NCBI RefSeq assembly: GCF_017355855.1 | Contig: NZ_JAFEWD010000008.1 | Location: 1-64,000, forward strand | Reading direction: 5' to 3' | DNA from: Pedobacter sp. SYSU D00535 | GTDB lineage: Bacteria > Bacteroidota > Bacteroidia > Sphingobacteriales > Sphingobacteriaceae | Length of the DNA: 64,000 bases | Part shown: positions 37,558-47,311 of the stretch, piece by piece | How the letters are laid out: every line of letters begins with the position of its first letter | Position numbering within the stretch: the first letter of the stretch is position 1 | The notes under the pieces: model-generated | The model's database searches: none | What the model was told of the DNA's origin: nothing | The model's input: the letters and a program-made list of their open reading frames with translations, nothing else | Translations under genes and position numbers: made by a program

Positions 37558-39984
37558 TTATTTTTTTGATAAAGTTAATCTTCCTTTGATTCGGGGATTT
37601 TTTTCTTCTTTCGAACGGAGAAAAAGGAGTTCGTCAAGTTGACCTTCAGTCCAACTTGAAATCATGTCGTCATAGAACACGCTGCCCGGGTTGCCCGACT
37701 GCCCGCCCGGGAAAATTCCATACGCCTTGGGTGTTCGGCCGAGATCGACCACCATTCTCCAGGAGGGGCCGTTGCTCTCTGCGAGAGCGTTAACCGAAGT
37801 TTTTGAGCCCCCGGTAAATAGCAGTCCTGAACCAAAACCCGGGATTTTCGCCAGATGCGGGATATGTGTGTTTTTAACAAAGCCCCATTGCCATTTTTTT
37901 CCCAACAAACCAAACTTCCGGGAAAGGCTATCGATAGCAAATTTAAAGGAGGCTTGGATTAACTGCTCCCGACTTTCCTTGACAGGAGTGGCAACGACAT
38001 CGAACCAGCGCGACTGCGGTTCTTTCAATAGTAACTGAACAGTCCGGTCCCTGGAGGGTGTGCGCATCGGTTTTTCCGGATCATGGAACTCGTCCCAAAT
38101 CTTTTTGTGCAGATCCTTGTGCCAAATTTCGAAAATGCTGGCAGCGATGGATTGGGCGTCATAGGTATAGTTCCATTTACTCAGCAAGTTAAACGCCTCC
38201 TGCTCGGTAGCGTTCAGGTGGTCGCTTTTCAAAGCCTGAGTCATTAGCGGAAGTACATTTTGGGCCAGTACACTGAAGTTGTCTGTCTGTAGTTTTCGCA
38301 AGCTGTCTGCTGTCGCGTTCTGCATGGCGGTCAAACGAGTGTTAATCCTGTTCGCCCGTTCATATCCGGCAAAGTCCCAGTTTAAATAGTAGGGATAGCT
38401 GCGGTCTGTGGAGGGTTGGTTGGCGGAACTGACAAAACCCCGGGGAGGATTTAATACAGTCGGATTATGTTCCACCGGGATTCGGCCTTGCCATTCGGCT
38501 TGTTTTTCACTGCCGTTCAGTAAAAACTTGCCGTGTCCTGAGCGCTTAAGGGGGAAGTAGCCATTGGCTGTGATAGCTATATCGTTTTCTACACTCGCGA
38601 AAGCGAAGTTTTGAGCGGGAGCCGTGTAAAAAGTAAGCGCTTTACGGTAGTCGTTATAGTTTTTCGCCCGATTTAAATAATAGAAAGTAGCAACATCTAC
38701 AGAAGGATCATGAGCAATCCAGCGGAGCGCGTAACCTGCCGGAATATTCGACGCCTTCCCGAAATTCTTTGGTTTTTGAGTATAAACCACCGGTCCATGA
38801 TGCGTGTAATACACGGTGTCTGAAAGCGTTTTCCCACCTCTCACTTTAATAGTTTCGATGCGCTTGGAGGTTTTTCTCCAGCCCTCTTCATGAAAGTATT
38901 CCTCCTTGCGGTTGTTCTTAAATTTGATCTCATACCAATCCAATACATCTGACCCGACGTTTGTTACTCCCCAGGCTACCTGTTGATTAAATCCGATAAT
39001 TACCCCTGGAGCCCCAGGAATTGACACGCCATTTACATTAATCCCGGGCCCGACTAACTGGATTTGATACCATATGGCAGGCAGAGTCAGGTCGAGGTGT
39101 GGATCATTAGCCAACAGAGGAAAGCCACTGGCTGTTCTGCTGCCCGATACTGCCCAGTTATTGCTTCCAATGCCCTCTCGTTTCTCCCGAGTTTTTATAT
39201 CGGTATGGCCGATGAAGCTGGTGCCTGTTGACGCTTCAGGCTCTATTGGTTTGAACTTCCAGGGGGTGCCTTTCGGGATGATCGGTTCTTCTCTGAAGGG
39301 ATAGTTGGGAAACAAGTCGTTCATTACCTCAGGGCCAAATTTACCAAGCGCATTGCTCATGTAGAATTCATCCGATCCGCCCGCCAGGGTAGCCGACATG
39401 AGCTTGAGGAGTAAGCCGGTGTTCAGCACAGTCCATTTCTCCGGCTTGTAATCCAGTAGTTTAAACTCTACCGGGTAATCTTCCGCGGAAAGCGAACTGA
39501 TATAAGCATTGATGCCATCTGCATAGGCCTCCGTCATTGCTTTTATTTTTGGGTGCTTTTCCAGTTCCTTTACCATGTTTTCTGCGCCGTAGGTCATCCC
39601 CAGCCGTCGTTGATAACGGTCCAGCTCCAGCGCTTTTTCACCCACTACTTCGGACAGCCTTCCCGCCGCAAATCTGGTTTGAAAATCGAGTTGCCACAAG
39701 CGGTGCATGGCCGTGACGTAGCCCTGAGCAAAATACAAGTCGTGGTCGTTCTCTGCGAAAATGTGAGGGATAGCGTGATCATCAAACAGTATCTCGACTT
39801 CACTTATTAAGCCTTCTATTTCAAAATTTTTGTCAGGAAGTTGCTGTAGTTCTGCCTTTTGCCAAAAGCCCTTGAATGGATTGAGAAACTTCCCAAGAGG
39901 AGGCATCATACCCAGTTTCTTATCTAAAGCTACAAAGGTGATGATGGTAATAGCCAGTAAAAAAACTGCTTTAAAAGTTTTCAT
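37558..39984 (-). CDS. penicillin acylase family protein (N-terminal nucleophile hydrolase)
   Basis: An 808-residue periplasmic Ntn-hydrolase made as a proenzyme. Residues 1-20 are a signal or anchor helix (FKAVFLLAITIITFVAL). The self-processing site is G273-S274 in GSNNWAVSGS, so S274 would be the new N-terminal nucleophile of the beta chain; LLANDPHL follows as usual. Family members cleave amide bonds in penicillin G, acyl-homoserine lactones, lipids or peptides. The substrate here is unknown. It heads a five-gene operon with a LuxE-like acyl activator and glycosyltransferases, which suggests a natural acylated substrate rather than an antibiotic. Confidence 0.9.
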   Translation of the reverse strand: MKTFKAVFLLAITIITFVALDKKLGMMPPLGKFLNPFKGFWQKAELQQLPDKNFEIEGLISEVEILFDDHAIPHIFAENDHDLYFAQGYVTAMHRLWQLDFQTRFAAGRLSEVVGEKALELDRYQRRLGMTYGAENMVKELEKHPKIKAMTEAYADGINAYISSLSAEDYPVEFKLLDYKPEKWTVLNTGLLLKLMSATLAGGSDEFYMSNALGKFGPEVMNDLFPNYPFREEPIIPKGTPWKFKPIEPEASTGTSFIGHTDIKTREKREGIGSNNWAVSGSRTASGFPLLANDPHLDLTLPAIWYQIQLVGPGINVNGVSIPGAPGVIIGFNQQVAWGVTNVGSDVLDWYEIKFKNNRKEEYFHEEGWRKTSKRIETIKVRGGKTLSDTVYYTHHGPVVYTQKPKNFGKASNIPAGYALRWIAHDPSVDVATFYYLNRAKNYNDYRKALTFYTAPAQNFAFASVENDIAITANGYFPLKRSGHGKFLLNGSEKQAEWQGRIPVEHNPTVLNPPRGFVSSANQPSTDRSYPYYLNWDFAGYERANRINTRLTAMQNATADSLRKLQTDNFSVLAQNVLPLMTQALKSDHLNATEQEAFNLLSKWNYTYDAQSIAASIFEIWHKDLHKKIWDEFHDPEKPMRTPSRDRTVQLLLKEPQSRWFDVVATPVKESREQLIQASFKFAIDSLSRKFGLLGKKWQWGFVKNTHIPHLAKIPGFGSGLLFTGGSKTSVNALAESNGPSWRMVVDLGRTPKAYGIFPGGQSGNPGSVFYDDMISSWTEGQLDELLFLRSKEEKNPRIKGRLTLSKK

Positions 39985-40226
39985 TCTTTAAATGTAACAT
40001 TATAAAAGTACGCCTGTATAAGGATTGTTTAGGCCCTGGGCGAACTTTAAAGGGTTTTTTTATATATATTTAGTCGCCGGAACATCAGCACAATACCTGT
40101 GAAGGTTTTTAATTTGCCATGAAGTAAACAATAAACGTCTGCAATCGTTTAAAGGGCAACTCTGGTTAAATAGCTGATACTATCTAAAGGGAAAGCAAAG
40201 TTATCAGTAAGAAATATTAAGATTTA

Positions 40227-42686
40227 ATGGTAGAAAAAGAGAACAAAGAATCTTTACCAGAAATAAGCATTGAGCAGTTAGAGGAAGGGATTCAACACGT
40301 CAATAACCCAATCATTGGGTTAATGCCAATCGAAAAGAGGTATCTGAAGCCGGTAAAGGAACATGTGCAGAACGGCAATAATTTTTACTTTTCAGATGGA
40401 GAGGCCCGCGTAGAAGTGAGGGTAGTAAGTGATGAGATTATTCGGGTTCGCCTGGCTCCGCACGGAACTTTTTTGGAAGAATTTTCCTACGCTGTGCCAA
40501 AGCCTGAACAAAGGGTAACCGTCTTTTCTTTTGATGAAGATGATGATTTTTACAAGGTTAAAACGAACACGGTCGTTTGTCTGATCAATAAAAAAGACTT
40601 TCTAATTTCTTTCGAGGATAATCAAGGGATCGTTACTAACCAGGACTTTATCCCAATGCACTGGGAGGAGAACGCCGATTTTGGTGGTTACTACGTGTAT
40701 TGTACCAAGCATTGTAAGGACACCGAGCATTTTTATGGCTTAGGTGATAAACCTACTGAATTTAACCTTCGTGGAAAACGTTTCCAGAACTGGAATACCG
40801 ACACCTACTCTTTTGCTAAAAATCAGGATCCACTCTACAGGTCTATACCTTTTTATATTGGTCTAAAAGAAGGGGTTAGTTACGGGATTTTCTTCGACAA
40901 TACCTATAAAACGCATTTCGATTTCGCTCATCAGGAGGCTAATAAGACGAGTTTCTGGGCTGATGGCGGAGAGTTGCAATATTATTATATCCACGGTCCG
41001 CATATGATGGACGTCGTGAAAAGATATTCGTCCTTAACCGGAACGCACCCAATGCCGCCACAATGGGCGCTTGGATATCACCAGTGCCGGTGGAGTTACT
41101 ATCCCGAAAGCAAGGTGAAACGCCTGGCGCAAAATTTCAGGGATCGAAAAATTCCTTGTGATGCTCTTTACCTGGACATCGACTACATGGATGGCTATCG
41201 TTGCTTCACCTGGAACAAAAAGTATTTCCCGGATCCTAAGAAGATGGTAAAGGAGCTTGCTGATGACGGCTTCAAAACCGTGGTAATCATTGACCCGGGT
41301 ATCAAGGTCGACGAAAACTACTGGGTGTTCCGCGAAGGAAAAGAAAATAAGTACTTCTGCCGCCGCAGCGACGACTACTTTATGGAAGGTCACGTGTGGC
41401 CGGGTCGTTGCCAATTCCCGGATTACACCAATCCGGAAGTAAGGGAATGGTGGGGTGGCTTGTTCAAAGAACTTGTTGAAGTGGGAGTTGCAGGGGTTTG
41501 GAATGATATGAACGAACCGGCTGTTTTCGGTTCTGGAACCTTTCCTAACGACGTACGCCATAACTATGATGGTCATCGGGGATCGCACCGCAAGGCTCAT
41601 AATGTGTATGGGATGCAAATGGTTCGCGCTACTTATGACGGCTTGAAGAAGCTGCAGAAGAATAAACGACCATTTACTATTACCCGTGCCGGTTATTCCG
41701 GAGTTCAACGTTTTTCTTCTGTATGGACCGGAGACAATCTGGCTTCATGGGAGCATTTGAAGCTCGCGTCTTTGCAGTGCCAGCGTTTGTCTGTGTCAGG
41801 GATCTCTTTTTGCGGTACTGATATCGGCGGCTTTACCGGTGAACCAGATGGTGAGCTTTTTACCCGTTGGATTCAGCTGGGTGTTTTCACACCATTTATG
41901 AGAGCTCACTCTGCAGGCGACACCCGAGAGCGCGAGCCATGGAGCTTCGGCGTGGAATTCGAGGATATCAACAGGAAGTTCATCGAATTGAGATACCGTC
42001 TCTTACCATATATCTATTCTGCCTTCTGGGAGCAACATAAATACGGCTTTCCAATTTTACGTCCGCTGGTAATGACGGAACAGGAGAATCCGACCAACTT
42101 CTATCGTGAGGATGAATTTACCTTCGGAGATAAGATCCTGATTTCTCCTGTGTTTCATGCGGGGCAGAAATCAAAGGTAGTGTATTTGCCTCAGGGATCC
42201 TGGTATGATTACTGGACCCACGAGGTGTTTGAAGGAGGTAAAGAGCATACTGTTCTTACGCCCTTAGATAGCATGCCTATTTTTGTAAAAGCAGGGTCTG
42301 TAATCCCCGAGTGGCCATTGATGCAATATGTTGGAGAGATCGAGCCGGATGAAATCAAATTCCAGATCTACTATTCCAACTATGAGGTAAATTCCTTTTA
42401 TTTCGAAGATCACGGAGATACCTTTGCCTATGAGCAGGATATCTACACCGAGAAGAAGTTCGTGGTGAAGGGTGATGCCAACACTTTCAACATCCGACAA
42501 TCGTCGGAAGGTCTATATACGCCAAGATACCAGACCTATGAATTGAAGTTAATAGGTATGCCTTTCTTACCTACAAGAATATTGGTAGACGGAAAAGAGT
42601 TGCAGCAGGAGTTTGTGTTTGATGAATTAAAACGTGTAAATATTCAGGTAAATAAAAATTTCAGGGAAATTCAAGTAATTAGATGA
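40227..42686 (+). CDS. glycoside hydrolase family 31 alpha-glucosidase
   Basis: An 819-residue alpha-glucosidase-type enzyme without a signal peptide, so probably cytosolic. The nucleophile is D427 in GVWNDMNEP, and the acid/base is D503 in VWTGDN, 76 residues later. RAHSAGDTREREPW near 561 is a further GH31 signature. An N-terminal beta-sandwich and a C-terminal DUF5110-like beta domain flank the barrel. It would release glucose from the ends of alpha-glucans. The stop overlaps the glgB start by 4 bp (ATGA), so both genes work on the same polymer class. Confidence 0.93.
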   Translation: MVEKENKESLPEISIEQLEEGIQHVNNPIIGLMPIEKRYLKPVKEHVQNGNNFYFSDGEARVEVRVVSDEIIRVRLAPHGTFLEEFSYAVPKPEQRVTVFSFDEDDDFYKVKTNTVVCLINKKDFLISFEDNQGIVTNQDFIPMHWEENADFGGYYVYCTKHCKDTEHFYGLGDKPTEFNLRGKRFQNWNTDTYSFAKNQDPLYRSIPFYIGLKEGVSYGIFFDNTYKTHFDFAHQEANKTSFWADGGELQYYYIHGPHMMDVVKRYSSLTGTHPMPPQWALGYHQCRWSYYPESKVKRLAQNFRDRKIPCDALYLDIDYMDGYRCFTWNKKYFPDPKKMVKELADDGFKTVVIIDPGIKVDENYWVFREGKENKYFCRRSDDYFMEGHVWPGRCQFPDYTNPEVREWWGGLFKELVEVGVAGVWNDMNEPAVFGSGTFPNDVRHNYDGHRGSHRKAHNVYGMQMVRATYDGLKKLQKNKRPFTITRAGYSGVQRFSSVWTGDNLASWEHLKLASLQCQRLSVSGISFCGTDIGGFTGEPDGELFTRWIQLGVFTPFMRAHSAGDTREREPWSFGVEFEDINRKFIELRYRLLPYIYSAFWEQHKYGFPILRPLVMTEQENPTNFYREDEFTFGDKILISPVFHAGQKSKVVYLPQGSWYDYWTHEVFEGGKEHTVLTPLDSMPIFVKAGSVIPEWPLMQYVGEIEPDEIKFQIYYSNYEVNSFYFEDHGDTFAYEQDIYTEKKFVVKGDANTFNIRQSSEGLYTPRYQTYELKLIGMPFLPTRILVDGKELQQEFVFDELKRVNIQVNKNFREIQVIR

Positions 42687-44677
42687 TAAAAAAAAGTGTG
42701 AAGAAGTCGGATAAGAAGGCGCCAGCAGAAGTTTCTGCGTCTGGCGATAACAGCGTCAGGCCGTTTTCGAGATTTACTGACTTCGATATACATTTGTTCA
42801 GATCAGGCAAGCATTATAAATTATATGAGAAATTAGGTTCTCATGTAATGCAGGTAGAGGGACGTACCGGAACCTATTTTGCAGTATGGGCGCCAAACGC
42901 TAAATATCTATCAGTAATAGGAAACTTTAATGGATGGAGCCGCGAGTCTCATCCATTGTTTCTTCGCTGGGATAGTTCCGGGATATGGGAGGGCTTTATC
43001 CCTAATATCGGTAACGGAGAAGTTTATAAGTTTTTCATTCGCTCGAACTCGGGAGAAGAACTTGAAAAATCAGATCCTTACGCGTTGCGCTGGGAAGAAC
43101 CCCCTCGCACTGCTTCCATCGTTTGGGATACATGGTATGAGTGGAAGGATAACGACTGGATGCAGAATCGTTATAAACACAACAGCCTGAATAGTCCTTA
43201 CTCCGTTTACGAGGTTCATTTTGGTTCCTGGATGCGCAGTCCTGATGACCCTGCTAAATATCTCGGCTATCGTATTATGGCTGATAACCTTGTTCCTTAC
43301 GTGAAGGAAATGGGTTTCACTCATGTGGAGTTCATGCCCTTGATGGAGCACCCCTTTTATCCTTCCTGGGGCTATCAGATTACCGGCTATTTTGCTGCTT
43401 CATCTCTTTACGGAACTCCCCAGGATTTGATGTACCTCATTGAAAAGCTGCATGAGAACGGAATAGGAGTCATTTTCGATTGGGTTCCTTCACACTTTCC
43501 AGGAGATGTCCACGGCCTTTTTCGGTTTGATGGAACACACCTCTACGAGCATTCGAACGAGAAGGAGGGTTTTCATCCCGACTGGAAATCATATATCTTC
43601 AATTACGGTCGTAATGAAGTACGATCTTTTTTAATAAGCAACGCCATCTTTTGGCTCGAGCGCTTCCACGTGGATGGACTGCGGGTTGATGCAGTTGCAT
43701 CAATGCTTTACCGGGACTATTCCCGAAAAGAAGGAGAGTGGATTCCTAACCAGTTTGGCGGCAGGGAAAATCTGGAGGCCATTAGCTTCTTAAAGGAATT
43801 TAATATCGCTGTTTATTCACATTTTCCGGATGTACAGACCATAGCAGAAGAATCAACCGCGTTTCCGGGAGTCAGTAAGCCTGTGTTTAGCGACGGTCTT
43901 GGTTTTGGGATGAAGTGGATGATGGGTTGGATGCATGATACATTGAAGTATTTCAAGGAAGATCCTATCAATCGCAAATATTATCACGGTCAGATAACGT
44001 TCAGTACTGTATATGCTTTCACCGAAAACTTTATGCTTCCTCTCTCTCATGATGAGGTGGTACACGGCAAGCATGCGATGATCAATAAAATGCCTGGAGA
44101 CGAGTGGCAGAAGTTTGCTAATCTTCGGGTGCTTTATACCTATATGTTTACTCATCCGGGAGCTAAGCTGCTGTTTATGGGTAGCGAATTTGGCCAGAAG
44201 GCTGAGTGGAATGTAGAAAAATCATTAGACTGGCATTTACTTGACTTAGCCCCGCACAAGGGGATGAAGGAATTGGTAAAGGGGCTCAACCAGCTTTATA
44301 GGGGAGAGCCGGGGCTCTACGAGAAGAATTTTGAGTGGGATGGCTTCCACTGGATAGAAGCCGGAGATGCGGAAAATTCGGTACTGGTATACTGCCGCAA
44401 AGGAAATGATCTTGCCGACAGTAAGCTGGTTATAATTTTAAACTTAACACCGATTCCACGATACGACTATCGGGTGGGGCTCCCTCATCATGGTGACTGG
44501 GAAGTTGTTTTCAACTCAGACGAAAAGCAGTATTACGGAAGCGGGTTTGAAATTGCAAAACACATTAGCACTGAAAACGTACACTGGCATGGCAGCTCTC
44601 AGTCTGCTACCCTTAATCTGCCACCATTATCCGGGGTGGTACTGAAAAGATTCAACCGAACTGCTAAATTCTGGTAA
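42683..44677 (+). CDS. glgB: 1,4-alpha-glucan branching enzyme
   Basis: GH13 transferase of 664 residues that makes alpha-1,6 branches in glycogen. A CBM48 domain is at about 55-160 (VWAPNAKYLSVIGNFNGW). The catalytic residues are D336 in DGLRVDAVASML and E389 in TIAEEST, 53 apart as in E. coli GlgB. LPLSHDEVVHGK is the branching-enzyme form of the third catalytic region. The N-terminal 30 residues are Lys-rich and low complexity. No glgA or glgC is in the window. It ends before a strong terminator. Confidence 0.95.
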   Translation: MIKKSVKKSDKKAPAEVSASGDNSVRPFSRFTDFDIHLFRSGKHYKLYEKLGSHVMQVEGRTGTYFAVWAPNAKYLSVIGNFNGWSRESHPLFLRWDSSGIWEGFIPNIGNGEVYKFFIRSNSGEELEKSDPYALRWEEPPRTASIVWDTWYEWKDNDWMQNRYKHNSLNSPYSVYEVHFGSWMRSPDDPAKYLGYRIMADNLVPYVKEMGFTHVEFMPLMEHPFYPSWGYQITGYFAASSLYGTPQDLMYLIEKLHENGIGVIFDWVPSHFPGDVHGLFRFDGTHLYEHSNEKEGFHPDWKSYIFNYGRNEVRSFLISNAIFWLERFHVDGLRVDAVASMLYRDYSRKEGEWIPNQFGGRENLEAISFLKEFNIAVYSHFPDVQTIAEESTAFPGVSKPVFSDGLGFGMKWMMGWMHDTLKYFKEDPINRKYYHGQITFSTVYAFTENFMLPLSHDEVVHGKHAMINKMPGDEWQKFANLRVLYTYMFTHPGAKLLFMGSEFGQKAEWNVEKSLDWHLLDLAPHKGMKELVKGLNQLYRGEPGLYEKNFEWDGFHWIEAGDAENSVLVYCRKGNDLADSKLVIILNLTPIPRYDYRVGLPHHGDWEVVFNSDEKQYYGSGFEIAKHISTENVHWHGSSQSATLNLPPLSGVVLKRFNRTAKFW

Positions 44678-44681
44678 GGTT

Positions 44682-44711
44682 AAAGAGGGGCGAATACGCT
44701 CCTCTTTTGTT
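44682..44711 (+). terminator. rho-independent terminator
   Basis: AAAGAGGGGCG (44682-44692), a 4-nt loop and CGCTCCTCTTT (44697-44707) pair over 11 positions with one G-T, followed by TGTTTT. It closes the GH31-glgB unit. Confidence 0.82.
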
Positions 44712-44844
44712 TTATGATGGTCCTTTTCAATCACAGTCCGTTGTTAATCTTTAGTTTAATTTAATAGTTTTACAGCGCGCCGGGTGCTTTAGGTATCTCC
44801 AGGGATTACGGCGATCTTCTTTCTGTCACAGTTGCAAAGGTTCT

Positions 44845-46845
44845 ATGGAAGTTCCTCTTTTACAGGATATAATTATCATTTTAGGGTTGTCGGTAGTAAT
44901 TATTCTGCTTTTTCAGATGTTACGCCTGCCGTCGGTACTTGGTCTGTTACTTACCGGAATCATTTCAGGACCTCACGGTTTGAGTTTAATCGAAGCTACG
45001 CATGAGGTAGAGCTGTTAGCAGAAATCGGGGTAATTTTTTTACTGTTCGTTATTGGGATTGAGTTCTCTCTGGATAGCCTTTCAAAAATTAAATACACCG
45101 TGCTGGGTGCCGGATCCTTACAGGTATTTGGTACCATTGGACTGACGGCTACTCTTTGTTACATTATGGGGCTGCCAGGTAAAGAAGGCATCTTCATGGG
45201 TTTTCTGCTTTCTTTAAGTAGTACTGCCATCGTTCTGAAGATGTTGCAGGAGAGGGGCGAGACTACTGCTCCTCACGGACGCATGTCGGTGGCGGTTCTG
45301 ATCTTTCAGGATATCATTGTGGTGCCAATGATGCTCATCTCACCGCTGATGGGAGGGAAGGGAGGTGATCTTCAATCTACTATCCTTTGGCTAGTTGTTA
45401 AAATTGCCGCGATTATCGGCGTTGTTATTGTGCTGTCCCGATACGTAGTACCTGTAATTCTTAATCAGGTCGTTAAAACCAAGAGCCGGGAGCTCTTTAT
45501 TCTTACCACTATAGTAATCTGTTTTTCTACAGCCTGGCTTACCTCCTCGGTCGGTTTGTCGCTCGCGCTAGGGGCTTTCTTCGCCGGACTTATTATATCT
45601 GAATCTGATTATAGTCATCAGGCCACCGCCAATATCCTGCCCTTTCGGGAGATTTTTATTAGCTTCTTTTTTGTTTCAATCGGAATGCTGTTGAACCTGA
45701 ATTTTTTTATCCAGCACATGGGAACTATTTTTCTTCTTACACTCGCTGCGATTTTGGTGAAAGTGCTCATACTGATCGTCACAGTGCTGGTGATGTCTTA
45801 TCCGCCCCGGACGGTTTTTATTACAGCCTTAAGCCTGTTTCAGGTAGGAGAATTCGCCTTTGTTCTGTCGGTTACAGGTCTTGAAAATAACTTGATGTCG
45901 GAAGAAGTTTATCAGTACTTCTTAGCTATCTCAATTATTACGATGGCAATTACTCCATTCGCCATTAAGTACTCTTCGCAAATTACCGATTATATTTTAA
46001 GGCTTTCTTTACCTCAGCGCGTTCGCAAACGGCTGAAATCAATGTCACGGGGAAGAACAGGTACGGAAAGTATTAAGGAGGAGGTGACCGGGCATTTGGT
46101 GATTATCGGCCACGGACTAAATGGCGAGAATGTCGCAAAAGCGGCAAGGCAGGCTAAAATTCCGTATCAGATTATCGAACTCGATCCTCATATTTTTAAA
46201 ACAATTAAAGAGCGGAATGAACCCGTTGTGTTTGGGGATGCTTCCGATGAAACTATTTTAAAACATGTTGCCATTCAAAACGCCAGGGTGGTAGTTGTGG
46301 CGATTTCTGACCCGGCCGCTACTAAGAACATCATTCGTAGGGTGCGTGAGTTTACCCGAACCGCTCATATTATTGTAAGGACCCGCTATTTGAAGGAGAT
46401 AGAAGACAACCTTAAATTAGGTGCAAATGAGGTTATCCCCGAGGAATTCGGTACGTCTATCGAGATCTTTAGTAGAGTATTGAAACGGTACTTAGTGCCG
46501 GAAGATGAGATACAGGAGTTTATCGGCCAAATACGATCTCATAACTATGAAATGCTTCGGGAAGTACATGCAATGACCGATAGTTCTTTTAGTCCTCCGC
46601 TTCATCTTTCAGACATGGAAATTGCGGCTCTGCCAGTTGAGCAGGGGAGAAACTCGATCGTTGGAAAAACGATTATGGACTCCGGCTTGCGTTCTAATCA
46701 TGGGGTGACGGTGCTTGCTATAAAAAGGGGTAGCCGTTACCTAACAGAGATTGCGGCTAATGATGAAATCAAGCAAGATGACGTCCTGTACGTATTTGGC
46801 AGTGCTCAAAATATTGCAAGACTGAATAAATACCTGGAGCTTTAG
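44845..46845 (+). CDS. CPA2 cation:proton antiporter with RCK domain (KefB type)
   Basis: A 666-residue inner-membrane transporter. Residues about 1-390 form the Na/H-exchanger fold with about twelve helices (LPSVLGLLLTGIISGPHGLSL, LSSTAIVLKML, LGAFFAGLIISES). Residues about 410-530 are a TrkA-N/RCK nucleotide-binding domain (HLVIIGHGLNGENVAKAA, PVVFGDASDETILKHV), and about 575-666 a TrkA-C domain. Such proteins move K or Na against H and are gated by nucleotides or glutathione adducts. No KefF/KefG partner is adjacent. Single-gene unit convergent with a minus-strand gene. Confidence 0.9.
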   Translation: MEVPLLQDIIIILGLSVVIILLFQMLRLPSVLGLLLTGIISGPHGLSLIEATHEVELLAEIGVIFLLFVIGIEFSLDSLSKIKYTVLGAGSLQVFGTIGLTATLCYIMGLPGKEGIFMGFLLSLSSTAIVLKMLQERGETTAPHGRMSVAVLIFQDIIVVPMMLISPLMGGKGGDLQSTILWLVVKIAAIIGVVIVLSRYVVPVILNQVVKTKSRELFILTTIVICFSTAWLTSSVGLSLALGAFFAGLIISESDYSHQATANILPFREIFISFFFVSIGMLLNLNFFIQHMGTIFLLTLAAILVKVLILIVTVLVMSYPPRTVFITALSLFQVGEFAFVLSVTGLENNLMSEEVYQYFLAISIITMAITPFAIKYSSQITDYILRLSLPQRVRKRLKSMSRGRTGTESIKEEVTGHLVIIGHGLNGENVAKAARQAKIPYQIIELDPHIFKTIKERNEPVVFGDASDETILKHVAIQNARVVVVAISDPAATKNIIRRVREFTRTAHIIVRTRYLKEIEDNLKLGANEVIPEEFGTSIEIFSRVLKRYLVPEDEIQEFIGQIRSHNYEMLREVHAMTDSSFSPPLHLSDMEIAALPVEQGRNSIVGKTIMDSGLRSNHGVTVLAIKRGSRYLTEIAANDEIKQDDVLYVFGSAQNIARLNKYLEL

Positions 46846-46857
46846 GTGTCAGGCCAT

Positions 46858-47304
46858 TTAATTAGGGCTGTTGTTACGATCTTTTATTAGTATAGCTTGT
46901 TTCGGTACGTAAAATTCTCCGCGGGGTTGTTCAAGTATTTCCCAGAGAATATTGAAGCCATCGAACGTTAGTTGCAGTTTCCCCGTCAACTCTGAAAAAG
47001 CTGATTTGAATGGAACGATAAAGGTGGTGGTAGCGGGGATTGGTCCGGCAAATGAAATAGCGTTTTCCTCGGCACAATCAATCTTCAAGCCTTTTTTCAT
47101 CACGCTGCAATAACTGCCTTTGAGGTAGTTTCCTGAGCGGATAATTTTCAGCACAAAGTTGTGTTCAAGGTCGTTGTCTTCCCATTCCCATTCTCCTTCA
47201 AACGGGGAAACAGTATTACTCATACCAGCCGACGCAAATTGAGCAAAGCCTCGGTTCAGCATAAGAAAAAGACAAACTAAAATAATGGTAGAAGCTTTTT
47301 TCAC
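46858..47304 (-). CDS. secreted protein of unknown function
   Basis: A 148-residue protein with a signal peptide (KKASTIILVCLFLMLNRGFAQ, cleavage near residue 21). The mature part is beta-rich with Trp and aromatic residues (FEGEWEWEDND, NYLKGSYCSVMKKG) and two Cys in CSVMKKGLKIDC that could form a disulfide. No family is recognised; a small lipocalin-like or calycin-like fold is only a guess. It uses a GTG start 7 bp after the stop of the histidine kinase, so it is probably in its operon. Confidence 0.6.
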   Translation of the reverse strand: MKKASTIILVCLFLMLNRGFAQFASAGMSNTVSPFEGEWEWEDNDLEHNFVLKIIRSGNYLKGSYCSVMKKGLKIDCAEENAISFAGPIPATTTFIVPFKSAFSELTGKLQLTFDGFNILWEILEQPRGEFYVPKQAILIKDRNNSPN

Positions 47305-47311
47305 AGCCGTT

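Noticed and set aside
41034-41708. Minus-strand 224-codon frame inside the GH31 gene
   Set aside because: It is antisense to the conserved catalytic barrel and its product shows no recognised motifs.
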